Assembly: GCF_937891065.1 (NCBI RefSeq)
Contig: NZ_CALAEQ010000228.1
Coordinates: 1 to 43,391, forward strand
Origin: an uncultured Lutibacter sp.
GTDB taxonomy: Bacteria > Bacteroidota > Bacteroidia > Flavobacteriales > Flavobacteriaceae
DNA length: 43,391 nucleotides
Direction of reading: 5' to 3'
A program made the translations under genes and the position numbers. This document shows, one piece after another, positions 15,776-24,262 of the stretch. The number at the start of each line of letters is the position of its first letter. The first letter of the stretch is position 1. The notes below the pieces were generated by a model. That model did no database searches. It was given only the letters and a program-made list of their open reading frames with translations, and was not told the DNA's origin.

Positions 15776-17368
15776 TTACTTAATAGCTCCTAATATTTGT
15801 TGTAACCTTTCTTCTTCAATATTATAGCCATTGCCACTCCCCTTTTTTTCCGGAAATTGTTCAATCATTATTGTTGATGATGGGAATGCAAACTCAACAC
15901 CTAATTCTTTTGCTAATTCTAAAATTTTAATATGCAAACTATGTTTAGATGATTGTTCTAAATTCCAATCAAGTTGCACAAAATAAACGTTTAATAATAT
16001 CAACAAAGCAGAATCTCCAAAACCTGAAAACTCAACATTAAAAGCATCACTACGTGTTTCAGGATGTAAATCTATAATTTTTCGAACACCTTGTGCGAAG
16101 GCATTAATTAACTCCGGTGGCGTATCATATCGTATTCCTAAATTAGTTTGGTAACGACGAAAAGCACGCAAACCTTTATTATTTACTACCATTTCTGATA
16201 ATGCGCTATTTGGTATTTGGAATACAGAAGTATCAGCAGCTCTAACTGTAGTTGAACGAAACCCAACAGTTTCAACAGTTCCAATTACAGTTCCAGCTTC
16301 AATCCAATCACCAATATGAAAAGGCTTATCAATAAAAATCATGACTGTTCCTATCAAGTTTTTAACAGTATCCTGTGATGCTAGTGCAACTGCCAAACCA
16401 CCTATTGAAGCTCCTGCAATTACTGTAACGGGTTCAATTCCAAAAAGGGTCAATAATTTTAAAAAACCAAGGAATATAACTATTCCCGTAAGGAAATTAT
16501 CTAAAATGGGTACTAATTGATCGTCTAATTTACCGTGAGTAGATTCAGCAAAATCGGCATAAATACTCATAACTACTTGTACCAATTTTAGAAATACATA
16601 AATCCAAAATACGGTAACCATAATATTTAATGTTAAAAACAAAACAGTGTTAACATTTAAAGGAAGGAATAATGAAGGTATTAAAAGCTTTATAAATGCA
16701 ATTAATAATAATAACACAATTGGTCTTGTTAATTTTTTTAAAGCCAATTTAATATTTACACTCGTTTTATGAATTATTAAGTATTGAATTTTCTGTAAAA
16801 TATAAAAAACAATTTTTCTTAGTACATAAAATAAAACAACACTAATAAGTATTAATAATAAAAAACCTACATATTGCCAAACTTCAATATTCAGTATTTT
16901 ATGATGACCAAACTCAGGTATCATTTTTTTTAACTTTTCAGTATGCCAAGGGTATGTTTTATTATATAATTCATTAATTTTTGATGTTGATTCAAGTGAA
17001 AAATACCAATTATCACCTGTCTTTTCAACATAAATTTCAGGAAGTTGGTTAGGAAACAACACATATTTATGAGCATTATTAAATAAAGTTGAATCAGCAT
17101 ACATACTATCAGTTGGAACTTTTGTAAAATCAATCATCAATCCTTTTCCATCTAATATTTTCTTTAACTTGATAGCTAAATTTTCAGCTTCTTCTCCTTC
17201 AAAACCAGCGATAGTAGTTGCTGCTTTTGAAGGATCGTAAGAATCTGATTGTAAAAAATAAATGTGTGTATAAATTGCTGAATTTGGATTACTTAAATCA
17301 ACTTTTACCTTAGTTTGTGCAAAAATTACTGTTGAAAGTAATAAAAAAAATAAACTAATCTTCTTCAT
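15776..17368 (-). CDS. Mechanosensitive ion channel, MscS family, with N-terminal extracytoplasmic domain
   Basis: This 530-residue protein has a signal peptide (LFFLLLSTVIFAQ) and an extracytoplasmic region of about 140 residues. Membrane helices follow at about 170-187, 214-232 and 240-265, then the MscS pore helix (VIAGASIGGLAVALASQDTV) and the beta domain (IGDWIEAGTVIGTVETVGFR, FQIPNSAL). The Ala/Gly-rich TM3 and the IPN motif are diagnostic. The channel would release solutes on hypo-osmotic shock. The soluble N-terminal domain makes it longer than E. coli MscS (286 residues) and typical of Bacteroidota homologues. The 70 bp gap from the upstream ygiQ gene on the same strand allows co-transcription. 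A palindromic repeat lies right after the stop. Confidence 0.93.
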   Translation of the reverse strand: MKKISLFFLLLSTVIFAQTKVKVDLSNPNSAIYTHIYFLQSDSYDPSKAATTIAGFEGEEAENLAIKLKKILDGKGLMIDFTKVPTDSMYADSTLFNNAHKYVLFPNQLPEIYVEKTGDNWYFSLESTSKINELYNKTYPWHTEKLKKMIPEFGHHKILNIEVWQYVGFLLLILISVVLFYVLRKIVFYILQKIQYLIIHKTSVNIKLALKKLTRPIVLLLLIAFIKLLIPSLFLPLNVNTVLFLTLNIMVTVFWIYVFLKLVQVVMSIYADFAESTHGKLDDQLVPILDNFLTGIVIFLGFLKLLTLFGIEPVTVIAGASIGGLAVALASQDTVKNLIGTVMIFIDKPFHIGDWIEAGTVIGTVETVGFRSTTVRAADTSVFQIPNSALSEMVVNNKGLRAFRRYQTNLGIRYDTPPELINAFAQGVRKIIDLHPETRSDAFNVEFSGFGDSALLILLNVYFVQLDWNLEQSSKHSLHIKILELAKELGVEFAFPSSTIMIEQFPEKKGSGNGYNIEEERLQQILGAIK

Positions 17369-17438
17369 TTTAATAGGAATTTAAACTTCGCATCAAAATT
17401 AAACTATAATTTCATAGTTATAAATTAATGTGATAAAA

Positions 17439-19376
17439 TTATTTTCTTTTCTTCTTATCTTTAAATTTCTTTTTCTTTATTGAAGTGAAAGTAACAGTAT
17501 CATTAAAAGTATCTTTGGCTTTAGCGGCCTTATTTTTCCTCCAAGAATTATTTTCAGGAAGTAATCTTTGAAGTAAATCACTTCTTCCAACTTTAGACAA
17601 CGTATTTCTAATCCATTGTTGATTTTCTTTTTTATACCAAAAGAAAAATCGATGCTGCTCATCTCTATCATTTTTGGTTTTAGGAGATTTCATAGGTTTT
17701 AACGTATAGGGATGGTAACCACTATAATAAATTACCGTAGCAACGGTCATTGGTGTTGGTGTAAACCCTTGAACTTGTTCCAATTGAAAGCCCAAATCTT
17801 TCGTCTCAGCAGCTAAGTTTGCCATATCTTCTAATTCACAAGCTGGGTGGCTTGAAATAAAATAAGGTATTAATTGCAAGTTTAACTTTTTACGAATATT
17901 TATTTTATCAAATCGTTCTTTAAATTTATGAAAATAAGAAAAAGAAGGTTTTCGCATTAATTTCAATACATTATCTGAGGTATGTTCAGGAGCCACTTTT
18001 AATCTTCCAGAAACGTGATTAGTCATCACTTCTTCAGTGTAAGCATCTAACTCTTTTGGATCGGCTAATTTATTAAATTCTGGCACTAATAAATCATGAC
18101 GAATTCCACTCCCTATAAACGATTTTTTTATATTTGGATGCTTGTCAACAGCTTTATAAAGTTCAGTTAATGGCTTGTGCGAAGTATCTAAATTATGACA
18201 AATCACAGGCGAAATACAAGAAGGCGAAACACATTTATCGCAAATTTCCTGCACTTTCCCTTTCATTTTGTACATATTTGCGGAAGGACCTCCAATATCA
18301 GATAAATACCCTTTAAAATCGGGCATATTTGCAACCTGATCAACTTCTTTTAAAATAGATTCCTGACTTCTGCTTGCTATAAATTTTCCTTGGTGTGCTG
18401 AAATAGTACAAAAACTACAACCTCCAAAACAACCACGATGAATATTTATAGAAAACTTTATCATTTCAAACGCAGGAATTGTTCCTCGCTTGTTATATTT
18501 TGGGTGCGGCAAACGTGTAAAAGGTAAATCGAAAGAAGCATCAATTTCCTTTTCCGTCATGGTATGATACGGTGGATTTATAACCAACGTAGAAGTATTC
18601 ACCTTTTGGAAAATACGATCTGCAAATAACTTATTAGATTCTTGCTCAATCACTTTAAAGTTTGAAGCAAACAATTTTTTATCTTTCAAACAAACCTCGT
18701 GTGAATGAATGCTTACATCTTTCCAATTTTTATTTTTAGGAAGTTCTTCATCATTCTTCAATAAAAATGCTGTTTGATTTACCGTTTTAATACTTGAAAA
18801 AGGAACTCCTTTTTGTAATAGTGTTACAATTTCACGTAAAGGCTGTTCACCCATACCATATACTAATAAATCAGCTTTTGAATCTTCTAAAATTGTTGGT
18901 TTTAAAGTGTCACTCCAATAATCATAATGTGTAACTCTTCGTAAAGAAGCTTCAATACCTCCAATTAAAACAGGAACATCAGGAAATTTTTCCTTTAAAA
19001 TGTTCGTATAAACAGTAGTTGCATAATCTGGTCTAAAACCTTTATCTCCATTAGGAGTATATGCATCATTATCACGTCTTCTTTTACTTGCTGTATAATT
19101 ACTAACCATTGGATCCATACACCCTCCTGTTACAGCAAAAAATAGTTTAGGAGTTCCCATTTTAGTGAAATCCTGTAAATTATCATTTACACTTGGCTGA
19201 GGAACAATTGCGACTCTTAATCCATAACTTTCCAAAATTCTACCAACAACTGCATGTCCAAATGCTGGATGATCTACATACGCATCTCCACTAAAAAGGA
19301 TGACGTCTAGTTCTTCCCAACCTCTAAGTTTCACCTCTTTATTAGTGGTAGGTAACCAATCTGAAAGTTTATTCAT
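17439..19376 (-). CDS. ygiQ: YgiQ family radical SAM protein
   Basis: The protein is 645 residues from the ATG at 19374-19376; in-frame alternatives are the ATG at 19382 and a TTG at 19391. The radical SAM cluster motif RGCFGGCSFC has its three cysteines 321, 325 and 328 when numbered from the TTG (CxxxCxxC). The N-terminal UPF0313 region (LDVILFSGDAYVDHPAFGHAVVGRILESYG) and the RLKVAPEHTSD and FTPTPMTVATVIYYSG segments are classic YgiQ. A Lys-rich tail ends the protein. The biochemical role of YgiQ is not established. A TATTTTTG -7-like box overlaps the TTG (19389-19396), favouring one of the ATG starts. Confidence 0.93.
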   Translation of the reverse strand: MNKLSDWLPTTNKEVKLRGWEELDVILFSGDAYVDHPAFGHAVVGRILESYGLRVAIVPQPSVNDNLQDFTKMGTPKLFFAVTGGCMDPMVSNYTASKRRRDNDAYTPNGDKGFRPDYATTVYTNILKEKFPDVPVLIGGIEASLRRVTHYDYWSDTLKPTILEDSKADLLVYGMGEQPLREIVTLLQKGVPFSSIKTVNQTAFLLKNDEELPKNKNWKDVSIHSHEVCLKDKKLFASNFKVIEQESNKLFADRIFQKVNTSTLVINPPYHTMTEKEIDASFDLPFTRLPHPKYNKRGTIPAFEMIKFSINIHRGCFGGCSFCTISAHQGKFIASRSQESILKEVDQVANMPDFKGYLSDIGGPSANMYKMKGKVQEICDKCVSPSCISPVICHNLDTSHKPLTELYKAVDKHPNIKKSFIGSGIRHDLLVPEFNKLADPKELDAYTEEVMTNHVSGRLKVAPEHTSDNVLKLMRKPSFSYFHKFKERFDKINIRKKLNLQLIPYFISSHPACELEDMANLAAETKDLGFQLEQVQGFTPTPMTVATVIYYSGYHPYTLKPMKSPKTKNDRDEQHRFFFWYKKENQQWIRNTLSKVGRSDLLQRLLPENNSWRKNKAAKAKDTFNDTVTFTSIKKKKFKDKKKRK

Positions 19377-19453
19377 TATCATATTTTGCAAAAATACACT
19401 ATTTAAAACAATTCTAAAGAAAGCTCCTTCATAACATATTTCATAAAATAAAA

Positions 19454-19479
19454 GTTAACAAAAGTTAATGAGTGTTAAC
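19454..19479 (+). promoter_or_regulatory. Three GTTAAC/T boxes phased at 10 bp
   Basis: GTTAAC (19454), GTTAAT (19464) and GTTAAC (19474) are direct repeats exactly 10 bp apart, i.e. on one face of the helix. They lie 62-87 bp upstream of the small secreted-protein gene. Such phasing suggests a binding site for a multimeric regulator; no regulator is encoded nearby. Confidence 0.45.
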
Positions 19480-19540
19480 GTTTTAAACCTTTGTAATTAT
19501 TAATGGTCAAAGAGGTATAACAATATAAAATTATATAATT

Positions 19541-20035
19541 ATGAGAAAAATAGTAGGGATTTTAGTAATTGCATTTTTAGTTTCAACAACTGTAAATGCA
19601 CAAGGAAACAAAAATAAAATTGGTCAAAAAAATCAATTTTCACCAGAACAACATGCAACTTTACAAACAAAAAGAATGACTTTACATTTTGATTTAGATA
19701 AAAATCAACAAAAAGCCATTTATGACTTGAAGAAAAAACAAGCTGAAAAACGATTGGCTACTAATGAAAAATTTAAACAAAATAAAGAAAAGGGGGTTCA
19801 GTTAACAAATGAACAACGTTTTGAAAATCAAAATAATTGTTTAGAAAATCAGATTGCGAATAAAACGGCTATAAAAAGCATTCTTAATAAAGAACAATTT
19901 GAAAAATGGGAAAACCATCAAATGGTTAAAATGAGAGACGGTAAAAAAAGAATGGCTCATGGAAAAAGAAATAATCAAGAAAGAAGAAATAAAAATAATG
20001 GAGAATCAAGAAATTACAGAATAAATAGATGTTAA
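19541..20035 (+). CDS. Small basic secreted protein, Spy/DUF4890-like
   Basis: This 164-residue protein has a clear signal peptide (IVGILVIAFLVSTTVNAQ). The mature part is helical, rich in Lys and Gln, with two related segments: FSPEQHATLQTKRMTLHFDLDKNQQKAIYDL and LTNEQRFENQNNCLENQ...LNKEQFEKWE. The pattern of repeated LxxxQ/E segments resembles periplasmic Spy/CpxP-type or DUF4890 proteins, which bind unfolded or metal-stressed envelope proteins. The C-terminus is strongly basic (KMRDGKKRMAHGKRNNQERR). It is a single gene, convergent with the glucosaminidase gene, and preceded by three phased GTTAAC/T boxes that suggest regulated expression. The family assignment is moderate. Confidence 0.75.
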   Translation: MRKIVGILVIAFLVSTTVNAQGNKNKIGQKNQFSPEQHATLQTKRMTLHFDLDKNQQKAIYDLKKKQAEKRLATNEKFKQNKEKGVQLTNEQRFENQNNCLENQIANKTAIKSILNKEQFEKWENHQMVKMRDGKKRMAHGKRNNQERRNKNNGESRNYRINRC

Positions 20036-20066
20036 TTTTAGTTTGATTTGGTTAATTGTTTGTTAA

Positions 20067-20089
20067 GAACGCTGCTTTATGCAGCGTTT
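20067..20089. terminator. Shared hairpin between convergent genes
   Basis: GAACGCTGC (20067-20075) pairs with GCAGCGTTT (20081-20089) around TTTAT, with one G-U pair. It lies 31 bp after the plus-strand stop and abuts the minus-strand stop at 20091, so it can terminate the plus-strand gene and perhaps the minus-strand operon. Confidence 0.65.
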
Positions 20090-20090
20090 C

Positions 20091-20885
20091 TTATTTGTTT
20101 AACAATAATATTTGATCAATACTAATATCATTAGAAGACAATCCGTTGTACCTTTTTAGTTCTTCTACTGTTACACCATATTTTTTTGAAATTGAATATA
20201 AGGTATCCCCTTTTGCAACAGTATGACTATTCAAATCAACCTTATCATCATTTTTAAACTTTTTACCTAAGACTTGAGTATCGTATTTATGCAAATCATA
20301 CTTTTCAATAAGCGCTATTAATTTTGCAGGATATCTTCTATCAGTAGCATAACCAGCTTCACTTAATCCTTTAGCCCATCTAACGTAATCTCCTTCTTTT
20401 AATTTGAATAATTTAGAATATCTATCTCTACTAGTTAAAAACAAAGAATGATCTTTAAATGAAGTGGCAGGATTTTCATATTTTCTAAAACATTCACCTT
20501 TTTCATCATCATCATGGTAAACACTTTCTCCTTCCCAACCTCTATGGCATTTTATGCCAAAATGATTGTTAGATTTTTTTGTTAATTCACTATTCCCACT
20601 TGACGATTCTAAGATTCCTTGTGCTAAAGTAATACTTGCTGGAATTTGAAACTTACGCATAGATTCCATTGCTGTATTTTTATAATTTTCAATATAATCT
20701 AAGGTTGAATTTTTAATTACTGAATTTTTGCTGGTCGTAGTAGTATTCGTATTACTTATAGGTTGGTTGGTTTTTACAACAATAACTTCCTTCTTGTGTG
20801 ATTTTCTAACAACACTTTTTTTAGATTTACAACTTGAAAGTAAACCTACTATTACTAGTAATATTAATAAATAATTAAACTTCAT
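20091..20885 (-). CDS. Peptidoglycan hydrolase lipoprotein: glucosaminidase domain plus LysM
   Basis: This 264-residue protein has a lipoprotein signal ending at Cys19 (VGLLSSC). A Lys/Ser/Thr-rich linker follows (about 20-65), then a FlgJ/LytG-type glucosaminidase domain (about 70-195). The catalytic-region sequence is ITLAQGILESSSGNSELT with the expected Glu, followed by NNHFGIKCHRGW and AGYATDRRYPAKLI. One C-terminal LysM repeat follows (about 218-262, HTVAKGDTLYSISKKYGVTVEELKRYNGL). It would cleave glycan strands in the periplasm from an anchored position. It starts 3 bp after the ACC-deaminase-like gene and is the last gene of a three-gene minus-strand unit. Confidence 0.93.
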   Translation of the reverse strand: MKFNYLLILLVIVGLLSSCKSKKSVVRKSHKKEVIVVKTNQPISNTNTTTTSKNSVIKNSTLDYIENYKNTAMESMRKFQIPASITLAQGILESSSGNSELTKKSNNHFGIKCHRGWEGESVYHDDDEKGECFRKYENPATSFKDHSLFLTSRDRYSKLFKLKEGDYVRWAKGLSEAGYATDRRYPAKLIALIEKYDLHKYDTQVLGKKFKNDDKVDLNSHTVAKGDTLYSISKKYGVTVEELKRYNGLSSNDISIDQILLLNK

Positions 20886-20888
20886 ACG

Positions 20889-21821
20889 TTATACTATTTG
20901 AGCTAATTTTTTCTTTTCTAACACTAAATTCATTCCATCAATTCCTTGTAAACCACCGGTATGAATTGCCAAAATTTTAGTTCCTTTTTTAAAATAATCT
21001 TTTTTTATTAAATCAACAATACCAAATAACATTTTTCCAGTATAAATTGGTTCTAAAGGTACTTGCGTTTCAGTTTTAAAATTATTGATAAAAGTAATTA
21101 ATTCTTCTGAAATTTTAGCATAACCTCCAAAATGATAATTTGTATTTAAACTCCAATTATTCTGTTTTAGTACATACTTTTTAATTTCATTTTGAAGAAA
21201 ATCACCTTTTAAGGCAGGAAATCCTATTACTTTTTGATGATTTTTAGATGAATTTATCAATCCTGAAATTGTACCACCTGTTCCAATTGAACTACAAATC
21301 ACATCATATTTTTCGTCTTCTTCTGTCAAAATTTCTTCACAACCTTTTACCGCGAAATTATTTGTTCCTCCTTCTGGGACTAAATAAAAGTCACCAAAAT
21401 TTTCTTTTAGCTTAGCTATAAATTCAGGTGTGGTTTTATTTCTATACTCACTTCTTGAAATAAAATGAAATTGCATATGATGTTCAGAAGCAAATTTTAA
21501 TGTTGCATTATTTCTAAGAATCTCTTCTAAATTATTTGCCAGTTCATCACCTCTTATAATTCCAATTGTTTTAAAATTATGTTCAAAACCTGCTGCTGCA
21601 GTTGCAGCAATATGATTAGAATAAGCACCTCCAAAAGTCAACAATGTATGCTGATTTTGTTTAGAAGCTTCCAGTAAATTGTATTTTAATTTCCTATATT
21701 TATTTCCTGAAATAAAGGGATGCAACTCATCTTCTCGCTTTATATAAAGAGAAATCTCTTTATCACTTATTTCAGCTAAATGAATTTTTTGAATTCTGCT
21801 ATTTTTAGTTGCTAAGAACAA
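20889..21821 (-). CDS. PLP-dependent ACC deaminase / D-cysteine desulfhydrase family protein
   Basis: This 310-residue fold-type II PLP enzyme has the family's lysine segment FISGNKYRKLKYN, where the Lys41 of GNK is the predicted Schiff-base residue, and the phosphate-binding Gly-rich loop SSIGTGGTISGL. LLTFGGAYSNHIAATAAA is the family's conserved substrate loop. It may be a D-cysteine desulfhydrase or another amino-acid lyase; activity on aminocyclopropane carboxylate should not be assumed. Translation seems to begin at TTG (21819-21821): the frame upstream closes at TGA two codons before it and no ATG or GTG follows for many codons. This start overlaps the end of the ABC-F gene by 10 bp, suggesting translational coupling. 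Confidence 0.87.
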   Translation of the reverse strand: MFLATKNSRIQKIHLAEISDKEISLYIKREDELHPFISGNKYRKLKYNLLEASKQNQHTLLTFGGAYSNHIAATAAAGFEHNFKTIGIIRGDELANNLEEILRNNATLKFASEHHMQFHFISRSEYRNKTTPEFIAKLKENFGDFYLVPEGGTNNFAVKGCEEILTEEDEKYDVICSSIGTGGTISGLINSSKNHQKVIGFPALKGDFLQNEIKKYVLKQNNWSLNTNYHFGGYAKISEELITFINNFKTETQVPLEPIYTGKMLFGIVDLIKKDYFKKGTKILAIHTGGLQGIDGMNLVLEKKKLAQIV

Positions 21822-23731
21822 TTCTCAGTTTTTTCTTCAATTTCAGCCCATTCCTCCATCAATTTTTCTACTTTTTGTTTTTTTGCTTTGTAGTTATCAA
21901 AAAAATTGGGTTTTGTCGAAGCAAGCTCAAAGTTTTCAGTTAAATCCACATCCATTTCTGAAATTTCTTTTTCCAACCTATCTATTTGAGTTTCTATTTT
22001 AGATAATTGATTCTTTAATTTTTTAAGTTCTTTTTCGTCTTCTCGTGATAATTTATATTCTTTTTTATTAGAAGCTTCTGGTTTTTTTGCTACTACCGTT
22101 CTCTTTTCTGCCTCTCGTAAATTCTCAAGTTGATGTTGCTCCAAGAAAAAGTCGATATCTCCTAAATATTCTTTAATCACTTTATCCTTAAAACCATATA
22201 CTGTGGTTGCTAGTCCTTGTAAAAAATCTCTATCATGCGAAACCAAAATAAGTGTGCCATCAAATTTATTAAGTGCTTGTTTTAAAACATTTTTTGATGC
22301 AATATCCAAATGGTTTGTTGGCTCATCCATGATTAAAACATTGAACGGTGACAATAGTAATTTACATAATGCCAGTCTATTTCTTTCACCACCAGACAAC
22401 ATTTTAGCTTTTTTATCTACCGCATCTCCACCAAACAAAAAAGAACCTAGCATATCTCTAACTCTGGCTCTATTACCATCGGTAGCTGCATTTTCCATAA
22501 TTTCCAATACCGTTTGTTCTGGCTCTAAATATTCTGATTGATTTTGAGCAAAGTACCCGATTTGTACATTGTGTCCTAATTTTAAATGACCGCCATGAGG
22601 AATTTCCCCAACTAAAATTTTTGCCAAAGTAGATTTCCCTTGTCCGTTTTGCCCTACAAAAGCTATTTTGCTATTTCTTTCAATTAGTAAATCAACATTT
22701 TCCAACACATCCTTTTTCCCATAACTCTTAGAAAGATTATCAGCTTCAACAACTACTTTTCCAGGTTCCTTTGAAATTTGAAATCGAATATTCATCACTG
22801 CATTGTCATCATCATCAACTTCAATAAGTTCAACTTTATCTAATTTTTTTATTAAAGATTGAGCCATGGTTGCTTTGTTTGCCTTGGCTCTAAATTTATC
22901 TATTAAAAGTTGGGTTGCTTTTATTTCCTTCTCCTGATTTTTTTGTGCTTGTAATTGCTTTTCTTTTATCTCGCCTCGCAATAATAAAAATTGAGAATAA
23001 GGTTTTTTATAATCATATATTTTACCCAAAGAAATTTCAATGGTTCTATTGGTTACATTGTCTAAAAACATTTTATCATGCGATACTAAAACAATGGCAC
23101 CTGGATAAACTTTTAAAAAGTTTTCTAACCAAATAATAGATTCAATATCTAAATGGTTTGTCGGCTCATCTAATAATAAAATATCATTATTTTGTAATAA
23201 TAACTTTGCCAATTCAATACGCATTCTCCATCCACCAGAAAAAGTATTTGTTAGCTTATCAAAATCTTCTCTTTGAAAACCTAAACCTTGTAATATTTTT
23301 TCTGTATTTCCTTGATAATTATAACCACCAAGCAATTCGTATCTATGTGTAAAGTCATTTAAATCAACCATTAAATCATGATAGTAATCACTTTCATAAT
23401 CTGTTCTGTCAGCTAATTCTTGATTTATTTTTTCTAGTTTGCTTTCTATTTCTTTAATTTCTTCAAAAGCTTGGTAAGCTTCTTCTAAAATTGTTCTTCC
23501 TTCTTCAAAATCTATATCCTGACGCAAAAAACCAATACGTACTTCTTTATCAAAAGCCATAGTTCCACTAGTACTTTCAATATCTTTAGAAAGTACTTTT
23601 AGCAGTGTAGATTTTCCCGCTCCATTTTTCCCAATTAAACCAATTCTATCTCCTTTATTTAATTTAAAAGTAATTCCTGAAAACAAATCAGAACCGGCAA
23701 AAGAAACCGTTAAATTATGTACGTTAAGCAT
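21812..23731 (-). CDS. ABC-F family ATPase (ribosome-associated, Uup/YheS type)
   Basis: This 639-residue soluble protein has two ABC domains and no membrane segment. The Walker A motifs are GKNGAGKST (about 34-42) and GQNGQGKST (about 363-371). The signature motifs are FSGGWRMRIELAK and LSGGERNRLALCK. Walker B LLLDEPTNHLD and LIMDEPTNHLD carry the ABC-F-typical NHLD. A charged linker with DKFRAKANKATMAQS lies between the domains, and a C-terminal coiled coil (about 560-639) resembles Uup. ABC-F proteins bind the ribosomal E site and modulate translation or rescue stalled ribosomes. It heads a unit with the PLP enzyme and the glucosaminidase. A TAAGTTTG -7-like box lies at 23782-23789 (minus). 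Confidence 0.95.
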   Translation of the reverse strand: MLNVHNLTVSFAGSDLFSGITFKLNKGDRIGLIGKNGAGKSTLLKVLSKDIESTSGTMAFDKEVRIGFLRQDIDFEEGRTILEEAYQAFEEIKEIESKLEKINQELADRTDYESDYYHDLMVDLNDFTHRYELLGGYNYQGNTEKILQGLGFQREDFDKLTNTFSGGWRMRIELAKLLLQNNDILLLDEPTNHLDIESIIWLENFLKVYPGAIVLVSHDKMFLDNVTNRTIEISLGKIYDYKKPYSQFLLLRGEIKEKQLQAQKNQEKEIKATQLLIDKFRAKANKATMAQSLIKKLDKVELIEVDDDDNAVMNIRFQISKEPGKVVVEADNLSKSYGKKDVLENVDLLIERNSKIAFVGQNGQGKSTLAKILVGEIPHGGHLKLGHNVQIGYFAQNQSEYLEPEQTVLEIMENAATDGNRARVRDMLGSFLFGGDAVDKKAKMLSGGERNRLALCKLLLSPFNVLIMDEPTNHLDIASKNVLKQALNKFDGTLILVSHDRDFLQGLATTVYGFKDKVIKEYLGDIDFFLEQHQLENLREAEKRTVVAKKPEASNKKEYKLSREDEKELKKLKNQLSKIETQIDRLEKEISEMDVDLTENFELASTKPNFFDNYKAKKQKVEKLMEEWAEIEEKTENCS

Positions 23732-23836
23732 TTATATTTTATAATTTAATGTAAATTTGTGTGTTTTTATATCAACTTTGCAAACTTACTATAAATAAGT
23801 TTGGAACTGAATTAAAGTTTTTTATTTTAATAAAAA

Positions 23837-24262
23837 ATGAGTCTTAGCTTAAATTTAATGAAAATCATAAAAAAAGGATCAAAATTATATAGCATTTTAT
23901 TTAATAAATGCCCAAAATGTCATGAAGGTGATTTTATGGTTGAAAAGAACATTTTTAAACTTCATAAAGCATTTAAAATGCATGAAAACTGTTCAGAATG
24001 TAATTTTAAATATATGATGGAACCTTCTTTTTTTTATGGTGCTATGTATGTTAATTATGGGCTAACTGTTGGACTTGCAATAATAACTTTTGTAATATCT
24101 ACATTAGTTTTTCATTTAAATTTATTGGAAAGTTTTATTCCTATTGTCGTAATATTAATTTTAACCGCTCCTATTACCATTCGTCTTTCTCGCATTGTTT
24201 GGATTAATATTTTTGTTTCCTACAGTGCTAATCTGAAAAAAGCTGCTGAAAACGATCAATAG
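23837..24262 (+). CDS. DUF983 family membrane protein with zinc-ribbon-like N-terminus
   Basis: This 141-residue protein has two CxxC pairs (CPKCHEGDF and CSECNFKYMMEPS), suggesting a small metal-binding ribbon. The conserved DUF983 segment FFYGAMYVNYGLTVG and two membrane helices (about 73-94 and 99-121) follow. The function of DUF983 is unknown. An alternative start is the ATG at 23858 (MKIIKKGSKLY), which matches the shorter form common in relatives. Its 3' end overlaps the convergent FAD oxidoreductase gene by 35 bp, so both C-termini share DNA. No terminator separates them. Confidence 0.88.
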   Translation: MSLSLNLMKIIKKGSKLYSILFNKCPKCHEGDFMVEKNIFKLHKAFKMHENCSECNFKYMMEPSFFYGAMYVNYGLTVGLAIITFVISTLVFHLNLLESFIPIVVILILTAPITIRLSRIVWINIFVSYSANLKKAAENDQ

